Source: Saxidomus purpurata (lineage: Eukaryota; Mollusca; Bivalvia; Venerida; Veneridae). Taken from it: 64,000 nucleotides of DNA. The stretch spans positions 59,661,523-59,725,522 of the forward strand of contig JAFMSR010000002.1 in assembly GCA_022818135.1 (NCBI GenBank). Reading direction: 5' to 3'. The notes below the pieces were generated by a model. The model saw nothing but the letters and a program-made list of their open reading frames with translations, did not search any database and was not told the DNA's origin. Below are positions 1-12,544 of the stretch, in pieces; within the stretch, counting starts at the first letter, position 1, and each line of letters starts with the position of its first letter. A program made the position numbers and the translations under genes.

Positions 1-1319
1 TTAAAATTTCATTTATTTATAGGCTATAATTAGATTTCCATCCACCATAGGAAACTACCATTTTCTTTCACACATATTAAAGAGTAAGTCTGTAAGGGAC
101 TCTAACCCATGATCTTCAATCAGTGAGACTGTTTTATAAGTGATGTCAATAATACTTCACCACAGAGGTGGTAATTTCAGCAACTAAAGAGTTTGCTATA
201 TACCAATCCTTGCAAATAAATGTTAATTACCATACAGTAAAGCAGAATTTAGCTTCCCTCAAAGCAAAACACCAATGCATTTAATTCAAAATAAAACCTG
301 CCCGCTACAAATTAGTTAAATAGAAGCTGAATCACTGACTAACAATGTTAATTATTGGAGCCAATCATGACTTACACCTCATAAGCTTCTGCCTGCATCA
401 TACTTCCGTGCGTATTTGTAATCTGCAAGCCTGACTTATTAGGAATGAATATTACACGACATACTACATAAGACTTAAGTTCTCTTTATTCCTCTCTGGA
501 AGAGGAATTCTGGGAGATCCCCAGTGAAAAGCCTTGACAGACCAGACTGTGTCAGCTCTATGGAGTGTGCTTAATTCCATCATTGTCCCAGAATACTTCT
601 TTGTGATAAGAATAGAAATGTCAACATCAGATGACAGGAAAGTAAACCTGAAACAAATTGGCATTTTCTGCTATTGATACAAAACTGACCCTTTACTCTG
701 AATGATGCCAATCTGAAGCTAACAACTTGAAACACAAAGTCAAACATTTTCTTAAAGACCTGTGACCTTCAAATAACAATCATCTTGGAGAAATAAATAC
801 ACCATTCATTTATAGTAGAAACACTAGGCTATATATAGCTTTCAGTCAGTGGTCTTTGCTCACATGTTTGGCTGTATAATGCAAGAAGGAACTATTTTTA
901 CTGACAACTGAATATCAACCTCTGTGAAAAAAAAAGATTATTCAAAACTTCATGTGTGTGTGTGCTTGCTTTCTGACAGATTTTGGAATAAGGAAGTTTT
1001 TGGGAGGCAAAAGTAAGGGGTTTTATAGGGGGTTTTAGCAAAAGTTTAAGGCCTTTTTGTTTAATTTCAGTTCTGGCTGTTTAAGGAACAATTAAACATC
1101 TGACTGCAATTAAGAAGTTGCTTTAGTAGGAGACTTTAAAATGAAATCCAGTTTGCTCCTAAACCTTGATCCTGTATCGTCCAACACTGTCAATGGCCAA
1201 ATCAGTTTTGCAATGCCTTTCTTTTTAACCATTAGATCACATAATATATCTCATCCCCTCCTGGTTTTCCACTGTGTTTATATCTAAATACAACTATGGC
1301 CATTATTTTTTTTTTACTG

Positions 1320-2105
1320 TTACTCAAAGTTTGAAATTAAAAAGCTCCGTACGGAGGAGGGAAAAAAAAAAAAAAAAAAGACTTTTTATACATGACAAAC
1401 TTTGTTTCATGTGGACCTGCTTTCTCTTCTAAAACCAACATAAGAACACCCCCTCCCAAGCAAAAGCCCTTGAAAATTTGTTGACTTTTTAGGGATAAAA
1501 TATATTATTTAAGGAGGGAATGGGGTTTAGGCCCAAATCGCACTCAAAAATAACTAAATTTTCAGATAAAAATACTGGTGTCAGTAACAAAACTGTTAAC
1601 AACAGGCATTATTGTTAAAACAAAAGAAAAAAATCTATTTTTATCTTTTTTAGTCTTCTGAACACTGTTTTCTTTGGTAAAATTAACAAAAAACGGGGTC
1701 GCGAAAATAGATGACAAGCGGAAAATCGGCGATTTTCGCGACTATTTCAATTGTAAGGTATCAAATAATTGCAAGAAGTGATTATGAAACGTTTTTATTG
1801 ATGGAAACTTACATTTTATAACAATTTTGGCAAGCATTTGATTAATTTAATCAAAAACTTTTGTCAGCATTCATTTTGAGGGGTTTTTGTCAAAAATGGG
1901 GAAATATACATCATGTTAGGAGGGGTGAATTATTGTCCAAAATCGGTCTGAAAAAATTCACTAGACGAATGCAGCTTCTTGACGTTATCACTTGTATAAA
2001 CGGACCTCTAATTTGGCAATTTTAAAATTTTGAAAAAATGAAAAAAATTTTTTTGGTTTTTTTTTTTAATACGAAAATCAGGGGCGGCGGGTTCGAGTAA
2101 CGACA
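1320..2105 (+). repeat. Dispersed repeat, copy 1 (shorter form)
   Basis: The segment shares long stretches with 7478-8640. It opens with GTTTGAAATTAAAAAGCTCC, passes through TAACTAAATTTTCAGATAAA and ATTTGATTAATTTAATCAAA, and ends in a T-rich stretch followed by a GGGGCGG motif. Copy 1 lacks one of the two internal sub-units of copy 2. I do not recognise the family, and no reading frame survives. The strand is relative to copy 2. Confidence 0.7.
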
Positions 2106-2939
2106 AATCAAAAAACACTGGCCTTTGTAAGATGATACTACAGTTCCAGAATGAAACCTTGGGGTTTTTTTCAGCCACTAAAGTTCTCCAATTTTCATAG
2201 TTCACTTCAATTTCATCTAAATATGGACATATTGGAATTTATTAAAATGAGAGAATAACAAACTACATAATATATTTCTATTTCAGGCTTTAAAAAAATG
2301 CAGACCTCACCACATAAAAACTTAAAACATTCTTAAGCATCATCAGACCATGTGAATTTGAAGTGATACAAATATTTCTCTAGTACATTAGTAAGTGATT
2401 TTTCTGCTGTACTTCCTTGTACATTGTTTTCTAAAAGTGGTCAGGCTCAAGTTTTAAGTTGAAATAATTATCCTTCAATTTTGAATTACTGCAGATGCAT
2501 GGTGAGCATGAAATATTTCAATCTTCCTTAAAAGTTCCAGGAACACTTTGAATTTACTGATATAGAAAAATAAAATTACTAATAGAACCATGTTCTCTTC
2601 ACTCTGAAACAGTATGTTAACAATAATTCCTTTCTTTCGTATTCAAGTAGTTCTTCACGAAAAAGAGTCGCCAGATTTATTTTTTGCAGTATCATTGAAA
2701 AAAATACAGCTTTTTGTTTCTAATATGTACTTATCGACTTAAAATTCAAAGTTACTGGAATGCTTTTGGTATAAATGGAAGTCATTTCCACCAGAAAGGC
2801 ATCTTTCTTTGTAAGTTAAAGAGCTAGTCCTGGGACTTATAATTAATGTCTGATCTGCCTTAATGGTCCCCTTTTTTCGGCAGTTATCTGATTAAGTTCC
2901 CAATGATGAAATCCCTCTACATTGCACTTTAATTTTAAG

Positions 2940-3136
2940 ATGTGCGGTGGTGTAGAGGTTAATGTGTCTGCCGCTCATCCCGGAGGTTGCAGGTTCGAGG
3001 CCCACTGGGGTCACGACCGTACCTCCTCATATGACACCAGTACTGGTTTTTCCAGGAAGCGGACTCTAGAGTGACTGGATAAGCTACAAGCTTTCTTCAC
3101 AATCAAGCTAAATTAAATTTGTATAAACTAAACTAA
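2940..3136 (+). mobile_element. tRNA-derived SINE, nearly full length
   Basis: A tRNA-like head (GCGGTGGTGTAGAGGTTAAT as degenerate A box; GGTTCGAGGCC at 2992-3002 as B box) is followed by a conserved body with ACTGGTTTTTCCAGGAAGCG and ATAAGCTACAAGCTTTCTTC, then a short AT-rich tail with GTATAAACTAAAC. The head carries the internal RNA polymerase III promoter of such elements. The 3' body recurs alone at 35902-35998, which shows it is an interspersed family. It may belong to the V-SINE type known from molluscs (RUDI-like), but I cannot compare sequences here. Confidence 0.8.
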
Positions 3137-3443
3137 TTAAAAGGTCACAGCTGTCTGCAGCCAGCAGTCACTCTAAGTGCCTCCTGGCAGCTTGAATTAG
3201 GCCATTCTAAACAGTCATTGGAATCAAGTGTGAAATTTTCAAAATACTAGATTGCAAAATTTAAATGACCACTACCAGTAAACATCAACATCATAAAACA
3301 TACCACCAAAAGGAATGTTAAAAAATATTGTTAGATGAAATACCTTAATCATTGTGAAATACTATCTTCAACTCCATTTGCTTCTGCAATTTTGACAAAT
3401 TTGCCTGACTGTGAGCCAGATTGTCATGTTCACTTCATTTAAA

Positions 3444-4090
3444 CATTCACTTGACCACTGTACTGAATCATTCACTTGACACCTGAACTGCAAGGTGCAC
3501 TTTAAAACTTTCACTTCACAACTGGACTTCAACATTCATTTCACAACTGGCCTTCAACATTCATTGTACAACTGGACTTCAATATTCACTTCACAACTGG
3601 ACTGCAACATTCACTTCACAACTGGACTGCAACATTCACTTCACAACTGGACTGCAATATTCACTTCACAACTGGACTGCATCATTCACTTCACAACTGG
3701 ACTTCAACATTCACTTCACAACTGGACTTCAGCATTCAAGTTACAACTGGACTTGAACATTTGAATGGCAACAATACTGCATCATTTGCTTAACAACAAA
3801 ACTGCAACATTCACTTCACAACTGGACTGCAACATTCACTTCACAACTGGACTGCAACATTCACTTCACAACTGGACTGCAATATTCACTTCACAACTGG
3901 ACTGCATCATTCACTTCACAACTGGACTGCATCATTCACTTCACAACTGGACTGCAACATTCACTGCACAACTGGACTGCAACATTCACTTCACAACTGG
4001 ACTGCATCATTCACTTCACAACTGGACTGCATAATTTGCTTGATAATATGATTGCAATATTTACTTGACCACTGTACTGCATCCTTTATT
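3444..4090. repeat. 25-bp minisatellite, about 25 copies
   Basis: The unit is CATTCACTTCACAACTGGAC plus TGCAA. The centre (about 3570-4030) is almost perfect; both edges decay (for example TTGACCACTGTACTG). Since 25 is not a multiple of three and the unit has no stop in any forward phase, all forward frames read open through it, which explains long open stretches at 3495-3764 and 3765-4034. I do not regard these as genes. Confidence 0.95.
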
Positions 4091-5017
4091 TGGCAACTAA
4101 AGACCTTGGATAACATTGAGATATTCGGCTCTACACATTCTTGGATTAGTCAATGTAAAAAGTGCTTTTGCCACAGATTCTCTTTAATCTTCCATAACAG
4201 TCTTTCCTAAAGACAGATCTTTAAATAGTCTAAGACATTTTAGGATCTTCCATAATGCCTTCTTTGTAGACAGTATTTTTGCCTTCTTTGCAGACTTTAT
4301 TTTTTCCTGGTATCAACTTATTTTCAGACTCCACGTCTGATTTAGGATTTAATCAAAAAGTACAAAAAGCCACAGATTCATAAAATGAAGGTATATATCA
4401 CATATCAACATTATATGATCAATGCTGATTCCCCGAAGGACCAAAAGTTCTGTAGAAGTAAGCCCTATTAAAGTGGGAAACAGTTGTGCAACCGTTTCAC
4501 TTGAATAAAGGCTCATAACATCAATTATCTAGGGTCTAAACTATTGAACTTAGTCATTATGCATTAAAATATATATGCAGAGTCGTCATCAGTCTGCCTA
4601 ATGTAATTGGGTGTTTAATATGTATGAAAAAAAGATTATTTTACAAATCCATAATGTATATAAAATGCCAGTTCTAAATCTGGGTCATTTTATGGATAGA
4701 GAACCACACAGTAAATACACAGATGCATGGGTTCAATAGAGCAGTTCTGGACCAAAAGCACCAAAGCGTATCCTGTAATTTTAAAAAAATATTTTTTTGC
4801 ATATCCACATACTATGAGAACTCTATACTAAATTCTAAGGTTTATTCCCTCACAGAATCTTCAAATTACAGGTATGACAGACAAGTGACTGTCAAACATT
4901 ATGGCCAAATCAAGTGAATCTTGTCTCTTACTTCTGATCTTGGCTAATATATATAGTCCAAGCAAGACAAACAAGCAGGCCATTATAACAGCCCTATATT
5001 GCACATCAGAGTGAACA

Positions 5018-5210
5018 GAGAAGAGCAAGAGCAGAGCAAGAGAAGAGCAAGAGCAGAGCAAGAGCAAGAGCAGAGCAAGAGAAGAGCAAGAGCAAGAGCA
5101 GAGCAAGAGAAGAGCAAGAGCAGAGCAGAGCAAGAGCAGAGCAAGAGCAGAGCAAGAGCAAGAGCAGAGCAAGAGCAGAGCAGAGCAACAGCAAAGCAAC
5201 AGCAGAGCAA
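5018..5210. repeat. AGAGCA/AGAGAAGAGCA-type purine-rich microsatellite
   Basis: Irregular alternation of AGAGCA and AGAGAAGAGCA blocks over about 190 bp, ending in an AGCAACAGCAAAGC variant. It is strongly strand-asymmetric (A, G and C; almost no T). Open frames on both strands (Arg/Glu/Gln-rich or Leu/Cys/Ser-rich) are by-products. Confidence 0.95.
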
Positions 5211-7477
5211 AGCTTTTAGTATTTTTAGCTCTAGTGGCCATTATATGAGCAGCGGAGTGGAACTATTTGAGCATTTTAGATACAGAGGACCATTCAAGGA
5301 ACAATCCTGTAAAGTTTAGTTGAAACTGTCCCAGTTTTCTAAAAGGAAATATTGTTTGAAGCAATTTTTGATCATGCATTCCGATGGACGACATACAGCA
5401 TGCAGTCACAATAGGTCACCTGAACAATGTTATACTTAAGGATCACATCAATTTTGTCTGTCTGTCCATAAGACCATATGTCCATCTTTAAGCAAAACTA
5501 CTGCTGCCAGATGCAAAATTAAAAATTTTCCACAGGTCAATCCTCGGAGCACTCAAGACATAATGCACCATTAAACAGACACTGAAAGTCCATTGATGTA
5601 GCAAAATGTATATTTTTTGTCTAAAGTGTACAATCATGCAGGTGCCAATATTTTTTTATACAGATTTGGAGGAGATTTGGAGCAAAAACTCAAATGAAGG
5701 TCAAAATCTATGCAGAGGTCAACATCAAGGTCTGAGTCTCTTTAACAAACAAACAATATTGCAGAGATAAACACCTCCAGAAGTTCATAAATTTTACAGA
5801 AAGCTCTTAACATTACTCAAGAAACATCAGCCATGCTGGTTTTGAAACACCCACCCATGACATCTATATTTGTACCTATGCATTCAACTTAAATTGATTC
5901 TGGAAGATACAATATATAAAGTATTCCCTAAACACCATCAAGTCCTAACAACTGTTAATATTTCTTTCAGTTGATATATGATACTCTAAGGTTAGTCATA
6001 ACAAATTACTGGCTTTTTTTTCTCATTTAAGTTCTATCAAATTTCACCAGATTCTTCCAATGGAATAGTCATTTGTCATCCTTTCTCCCAAACTGACGCA
6101 CCATATTCAAATAATACTCACTAGAGATTTGAAAATATTTCCTGCTCTGGCTTAATGTGTTAAAGCTTGCTCAAAATCAGAAAGCTTTTCTGACAGAGAA
6201 GAATAAATGCGAGAAGAAACACTGCTCATAGACATTTACATTTTATCATACCATACAGCTGTTTTAGTGTCAGCTACAATATGTCAGGATCTTGTTGCAA
6301 AATCAAATAGTATAAAAGCCTTCTGACCCTACCATTAAAAGCAATCACTGTGTAAATAATATTTTCAATGATTGAGTTTTTCAAAGTAAAAGGGTGGAAA
6401 TCACAGAAATCAGGAAACATTATAATATTGACAGTATCAATTAAACGGACTATATTAATGACATCCATGAAGGCTGAAGAGAGACAACTGTCTGTTATTG
6501 CAAATAATGGCAAAGAAATATTGACATATTCAAAATATGTGAAATATAAAACGCTACTGCAGTGCAGTGTATAATATATCTGAAACAGCTGTGTACAATT
6601 CGATAAAATAAAGAGATTACAAATGTATGTATATATACGTAGTGCCTTCTGTCCTGTTTTTTTTTTCTTTAACCAGGACACTAAGTGCATCTCAGTGGTG
6701 AAGTAGGGCAAATCAGGAAGAATAAGTTTGGAATGTCTTTACAATTCAAATTCTGTTCCTACTTCCTTGAACTTGGGAGTTCCCTATAGACTCTGAAATT
6801 TCTACCTTTCCTAATAACATAATGCTTTTCATGCCCACCCACTGTTATTGGCCCTTTCTTGCTGAGGTTACCTCTAAATTCACTTGTTAACTGTTCATTA
6901 ACAAAGCTACTCTCCTGATTAAAACCCCATTATTTATTTAGTGTGCTTAACAGATTTATTCAATTTTGTTTAATCACTAAAATTCCGTATCATTTGACCT
7001 ACATTCAAATCAGATTAGACGCATCCCCATTATTCATATTCCGTTCCCTTTAGTGCATTTGATCTCTTCCAATATAAATAAATATACTATTTCTCCACTT
7101 ATCAATTTTCAATACAGTGAATGACTGCCTGTGCAGATGTTGATATGGTAATGTGATCTTTTAATTTTGTCTGGCAAACAGCAAATCAGATGAGAATTAT
7201 GAGTCCTCTTCAATTTTCTCTCTTCTCCATGCAGTGCTTGTCTGTTGTATTAAATCTTGCATATTTTTGCTGCACCATCTGAAGCATTTAATTTTTCTAG
7301 CTACTCAGCTAGTTGTTTCTATGACCTTTAAGTGCCAGAAGAAAACATTTTGAAAGCATTCAACAGTTTCTAATTCATTCCTTACATGGATTCCTGTATG
7401 GGATCAAATCGGATTCACTAGATTAATTGTTATCTCTGTACAAATCATTATATTAGGCCACTACTGTCCTTCTAAGT

Positions 7478-8640
7478 TTGAAATTAAAAAGCTCCATGAC
7501 TTTCAAAGGAGGGACAAAAAAAAAAAACTTTTTTATAAGCCAAACTTTGTTTCATGTGCACGCTCTACTCTACAAAATCCTAATAAGACTGCCCTCACCA
7601 CAAAACCCTTGAAAATTTGCTTTTATTACATTATTCTTTTCCCATTTATATAGAGAAGAACAAATTTCATAATACTTTCATATAAAAATACGGTTCAGAA
7701 CAAAGCATCAGGCACTGGTGTTAAAACACACATGAATAAATGAACTGCTATTTTCAAATGAAAACATTATATACATTGTCTATTTGAGTCTTGTGTTCAC
7801 CATTTTCTAAAAATAACAAAAATAGGGTGCAAAATAGGTGACAAACGAAAAATCTGCAATTTTCAGCGACTTTTTCAAATTGAGGTATCAAGTGATTGCA
7901 ATAAATGATTCGAAACTTTTTGATTATAGGAAGTTGCATTTTTACAAAACATTTGGCCAACGTTTGATTAATATCATTTTAGGTCAGTCAAAAACTTCTC
8001 ACTATTCTAGGGTACTATTTTGTAAAACATTTGGGGTAAATATTTTTAGGAGGGGAATGTGGCAATTTTGGCCCAAAATCACTAAAAATAACTAAATTTT
8101 CAGATAAAAATACTGGTGTCAGTAACAAAACGTCAAAACAGGCATTTGTGTTGAAACAAATGAAAAAAATCTATTTTTATCTTTATTGCAGAGTCATACT
8201 GAACATGTTTCTTTGGTAAAATTAACAAAAAAACGGGGGGCGCGAAAATAGATGACAAACGAAAATGGGGGCGGGGATTTTCGATGACCATTTCAATTGT
8301 AAGGTATCAATAATTGCAAGAAGAGATTATGAAACGTTTTTATTATGGAAAATTCATTTAATAACAATTCTGGCAAGCATTTGATTAATTTAATCAAAAA
8401 CTTTTGTCACATTCATTTTGAGGGGATTTTTGTCAAATATGGGGAAATATACATCATGTTAGGAGGGAATGGGGCGAATTTCGCTCCCAAATTGGTCTTG
8501 GACGAATGTACTTCTTGTCGTTATCATTAAATACCTCCAATTTCACGATTTTAAAATTTTGAAAAAAATTGAAAAAATTTTTTTTTTTTTTTTATTATTG
8601 AAAATACAACAGGGGGGCGGTTCAAATAAAACTGGCGAAC
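7478..8640 (+). repeat. Dispersed repeat, copy 2, with internal tandem duplication
   Basis: Homologous to 1320-2105, same orientation, 6.2 kb away. It contains two diverged internal units (about 7800-8065 and 8210-8490), each with an AATAACAAAAA..G-GGCGCGAAAATAG type start, a TTTGATTAAT motif and an AGGAGGGGAATG motif. Differences from copy 1 are mostly one- to few-base insertions and deletions, many in homopolymers. Family unknown. Confidence 0.7.
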
Positions 8641-9149
8641 ATAGTCCTTTTTTCTACAAAGTTCCATGACTTTCAAATGGAGTTTATGCTTAAGCCCTTT
8701 CGCTCTATACCTTAATCCTGTCACACAAAACACATATTTTTTTAATACCTACTTCCATTTACTTTCAATACTATCATATACATTCTATACTTAATTTCCT
8801 TATTCAGGACATGGAATAGTTGGCATATTTTCCTACTCGTCCAAGCATTCTCTTGCACATACTAGTAATTCAACTTCCACTTTTATTTCTATTATACTGA
8901 ATACAATAATGTAGTTCTTTTATTACGTACGAATCACCTTAAATCCTTTCATACTAGCACTTTCATCTGAAATCCACTCATACTGAAAAATTCTTCAGTA
9001 AGAAACTCCCCATCTTTTCTTTTTCACTTTCACACCAAATATTACATAAATCCCTTCCATACTTCCTTCTTTCATACTCAATGAATACTTCTGCTGAATA
9101 TACTTTTAGATGGAGAAATTCTCATCTGCAAAAAAAATTGTCTACTCAC

Positions 9150-9232
9150 ATCTGAATCTGGTCCCTGGTCTGCCCCTGGACACTTGAATGACACATATAC
9201 ATGACATCTCTTGTGTACTGTAAAACTACAAA
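9150..9232 (-). CDS. PRKC: Conventional protein kinase C, 83-bp exon (second half of C1A and start of the C1A-C1B linker)
   Basis: A pyrimidine-rich acceptor (TTTCTTTCAG) and a donor (GAT|GTGAGT) bound 83 bp. With the carried-over G it reads [18 protein letters not shown], then [10 protein letters not shown]. This completes C1A: the spacing H-x12-C-x2-C-(n)-C-x2-C-x4-H-x2-C-x7-C holds exactly across the three joined exons, so all zinc ligands are present. C1A binds diacylglycerol or phorbol ester and recruits PKC to membranes. [10 protein letters not shown] is the conserved linker to C1B. The exon ends in phase 0 and the next should start near Asp-Pro-Arg and encode C1B. I searched 1-9149 by eye for the C1B motifs (KHKFK, FCDHCG, HQGMKC) and found none, so the gene should continue beyond the left edge. 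Confidence 0.96.
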
Positions 9233-11439
9233 CTGAAAGAAAAAGAAAAACGAACTTACATTTTGCAATTTGTTTTTTATATGCAAACTCTCAGGAGCCA
9301 ACACCCTTCGGAACACTGAAATTTGTTGTTCTGGAGAGGTAGATTCCTTATATAACTGACATAATGGGGAAGAAAATGTGTTTTTGCAGAGCTGGAAAAT
9401 CTAATCCATCACTGACTGCATTGTCCGGATGGGAATAATTTCAAATTTCGGGTAACTGTTTTGGCGGTCACACTCGGCAGAACCTCATCACTGCCAAAAA
9501 CAATTTACCTTGAGCCAGATACTCCCATCCACACCTGCAACAAGTGAAAGATTTTTATAAATATAGTTTTATTACAGAGGCTGTTGCGCTAGGAGGTGTC
9601 GTTTGAGTAGGTTGAACTGTATAAATGAAACACAGGAAAGATTGAAAAATTGCAGCTCTATGAAATGCCCAACCAGTAGCTTCCTCTGATCCATTCTTTA
9701 CCAAAAGGAGCCAGAACACACAAAACATTTGTTATTAAGTTTTGTGAATATCAGGATACAATTTGTGTGCAGGAGCTACTGGACAATTTTACTTTGAAAA
9801 AACTGATATCTTGTGAAACTTTATATAAAATACAAATCTTTGATCAAAGAATCACTTTCAATCATGCATTATTTATATATGAAGTAGTTTAAATAAAGTT
9901 TTATCAGAATATCGGTGTGAAATGTTTGTAAAACAAGAGTCAAACATAACACTGCTAGCGAAACCCCTTGTTCAAATATACATTTAAACTTTAATACCCA
10001 AACCCTCAAAGAACAGTTTAGTTTTTGCAAGTAGCATTTTATGGATTAAATTTCCAGCTGAGCTAAAAGATGTTTGCTCCCTTAAAATATGTAAATGTAT
10101 TTTACTTGTCATTACCCTTTTTTACTTGTTTAAGTCATTATGATCAGCAGCATTATTTACAATGCTTATATTTGTAATAATAATACTCATCATTTGTCAT
10201 TCGACGTCTGAAAATAAACTAACTATTAATAGAATTCTATTACGCATTCTATTAATATATCGGTTGCAGAGCAACACCTGTGTCGGACATGTTTAAAATG
10301 CGGCTCATAATACGGTCTTATTGCGATCCTTTAACGAAAAGCACAGCCCAGCAGAAATGTTTTGATTTTTGTTAAAATAGAACTTGAAATAACTTATAAA
10401 GTAAGGTATGTTGTTGTGATGTTAGATTTTATGAACAAATGTAGTTAAAACTGCTTCTTTGTGATACAAAGGGATAATAGTTAAATATGCTGTTTGTCTT
10501 ATATTTCAAATGATCAGGAACGAATCCGTCTATGCAACTCCTGTAAAACATTGCTCATTTCAAGAAGATAATAGTATAATGAAAAACTTTCCAATCACTT
10601 TACGGAGAGCTATTAAAATGGAAAAACATCTTTTGGCGGCGTCTTTTACGTCTGCATTACTGTTTCATCTTGTTTGTCATTGTAACATAGTTAAATACTG
10701 TGTCATCTTACGAGAACCATTGATTTAGTAAGGGTCATGGAAGATCAGTTTTATATTAAATATGATACCCTCAATAAGAACATAATTAACTTCATATTCA
10801 CATCAGCTCAAATCATATCAAGTCACTTCACCTTTACAATTACCTTACTTTACCCTACCTTCGCTCTAACTTTAGTTTACTTTACTTTACTTTGCAAAAT
10901 GACGATTCTTTGCAGACTGATACAGTAAGCCTTTAGGCCTTATTTCTTTTTCTTTCACAATTCGAAGGTGACATTTACTGACATCAATCCATACTATTGA
11001 CTAAAGTATCTGAACATTGTCATCATTTTAAGTATCACTGAGTAATAATTTATAAGGTTTGTGTCATATGAGCTGGCAAAATTTTAATGTATTGCCTTTG
11101 GAAAAGAAATGGCTTTATCACTGCTAATATCTGAAATCCAGACAGTCAGAAACTGTTCCACATCCATATAGGGAAATAGTGTTACTTAATCTGTACATTA
11201 TATTAAAATGCTGTTATTAGTATGGTGATAGAAATTATGATTGCCAATAATAATACTGATCATATTATTATTAATTTACACTGAGCTCCCAGTGAGCAGC
11301 CTTCATACACCAATTTGAGAATTAAATTTGCCTGAGCGACCTCATTTTTAGGCTCATGGTTGAAAAGCTTATGGAAGCATTCAATGGCGGCTGTCCACTG
11401 GCGTTATATATAGAAAATGACTGTCAGAGAACAGCAACT

Positions 11440-11621
11440 CAACAGAACATGCAGGCCAAGATAGCCAACAGATTCGCTCACCTGAAAACATCTGAAATGG
11501 ACCTCTATGATTACATATAGACAAACTGACAAAAGACATCAGATGACACTGACCACAGACAATCCATAGACATCATGCATTTACAATAGCTCACCTTGAC
11601 CACTTTGTGCTCAGGTGAGCT
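11440..11621 (+). mobile_element. Hairpin-tailed dispersed element, 3' part
   Basis: A unit containing AGACATCAGATGACACTGAC and ending in a perfect 9-bp hairpin: AGCTCACCT (11588-11596) and AGGTGAGCT (11613-11621). The end belongs to a group of elements in this window that share a terminal stem-loop followed by an A-rich stretch. The 5' border is not clear. Confidence 0.55.
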
Positions 11622-12399
11622 GAAAACAGAAAGCCACAAAATGCAAAAAGACTTCAACAAAAATCAATGCTACATTCTAAAACAGACAGTAAAATTTCTC
11701 AAATCTAAATTTTTCCACAAAATATTATACGGCTGCTTTGAAAATACACCATACTAATAGCAAAACTCTGTGACAATAAAATACCATATTTTTCACAAAG
11801 GCTCAATAGGCCTATGTAAGCAAAACAAATGGATTTCGTTTTCATTATTTCACATTAGAAGCAATTTTCATAAAAGATAAGGCTCATGAATAATCTGATG
11901 AAGGACATGTAATTTTTTTCATAAAGCAATATTCACGATCAAAAGAAATCAATACATATATAGCAGCTGCTAAAAGGATGTAACATACGCTGATGGTATC
12001 ACTTTTCCATGAATATAAACAATTAGATAAAGTATTGACATCATGTATATATGTACATATAACATCAAGACAGTTACAAGGATCTGTCGGCTTCATATAA
12101 GGATGCTCTTAAATCTACATCATAACATCAACTTTAACTCTGAAGCAGGAAAAAGATGCATCACTTTACATGTAAATAAGTGTTTTCAAAAGAAAGCCAA
12201 TGATGTTATGCAAATGATACACATGTCTTGCCTTTAGCTGAATTACACTAACGTCCTCTCCAACTCCTTTGAGTCATTGTTACAACAAGTAACACTCTTT
12301 TCAAAGGAATAATTTACATTTTCTCATTCTGACGTCATATATCAGTACCTAAATTCAAAACATTTTATTACTAGTTCATTTCTACCAAGGTTCAGTAAA

Positions 12400-12500
12400 A
12401 TCTATCCAGGCGTGTAGGAGGAGTTGCGCGGACAAACTCTTGTGAAGGACGGACTGACAGACAGCGCCAAATCAATATGTCTCCTCCCATTAGGTGGGAG
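12400..12500 (+). mobile_element. Hairpin-tailed dispersed element, 3' part
   Basis: GGACGGACTGACAGACAG is followed by CGCCAAATCAATATGTCTCC and a terminal hairpin CTCCCA (12484-12489) / TGGGAG (12495-12500), then AAATAATAAT. The layout is the same as in the other hairpin-tailed elements, but the upstream tandem units are missing or unrecognisable. Confidence 0.6.
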
Positions 12501-12544
12501 AAATAATAATATTCAAGTAATGTTCAGGATAAGAGTAAGTTCAA

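Larger units (their letters stand above)
1..9149 (-). other. PKC intron 3 sequence, left part outside the window
   Basis: The 83-bp PKC exon ends at 9150 and no later PKC exon was recognised to the left, so this stretch should be intronic. It holds two copies of a dispersed repeat, a SINE, a minisatellite and a microsatellite, listed separately. In 1-1300, 2110-2930, 4100-5010, 5250-7470 and 8680-9140 I see only AT-rich non-coding sequence. Confidence 0.6.

Noticed and set aside
464..664. Minus-strand 66-codon frame preceded by TTTGTTTCAG, considered as a downstream PKC exon
   Set aside because: The peptide does not match C1B, C2 or kinase sequence and no good donor is present.
2940..3010. 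Possible tRNA gene
   Set aside because: Only A and B boxes are tRNA-like; no acceptor or anticodon stem pairing, and the SINE body follows directly.
3495..4034. Two consecutive 89-codon open frames, Thr/Gln/Leu/Asp-rich
   Set aside because: They are the 25-bp minisatellite read through; the unit lacks stops in every forward phase.
4861..5319. Overlapping open frames on both strands, Leu/Cys/Ser-rich and Arg/Glu-rich
   Set aside because: By-products of the AGAGCA microsatellite.
6274..6711. 145-codon minus-strand frame
   Set aside because: AT-rich, hydrophobic mixture without domain, splice signals or conserved motif; chance frame most likely.
9440..9545. Exon-like minus-strand stretch with a CAAG|GTAAAT donor (DGSIWLK-type peptide)
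   Set aside because: Does not fit PKC in sequence or phase, and the true 32-bp exon was found at 28292-28323.
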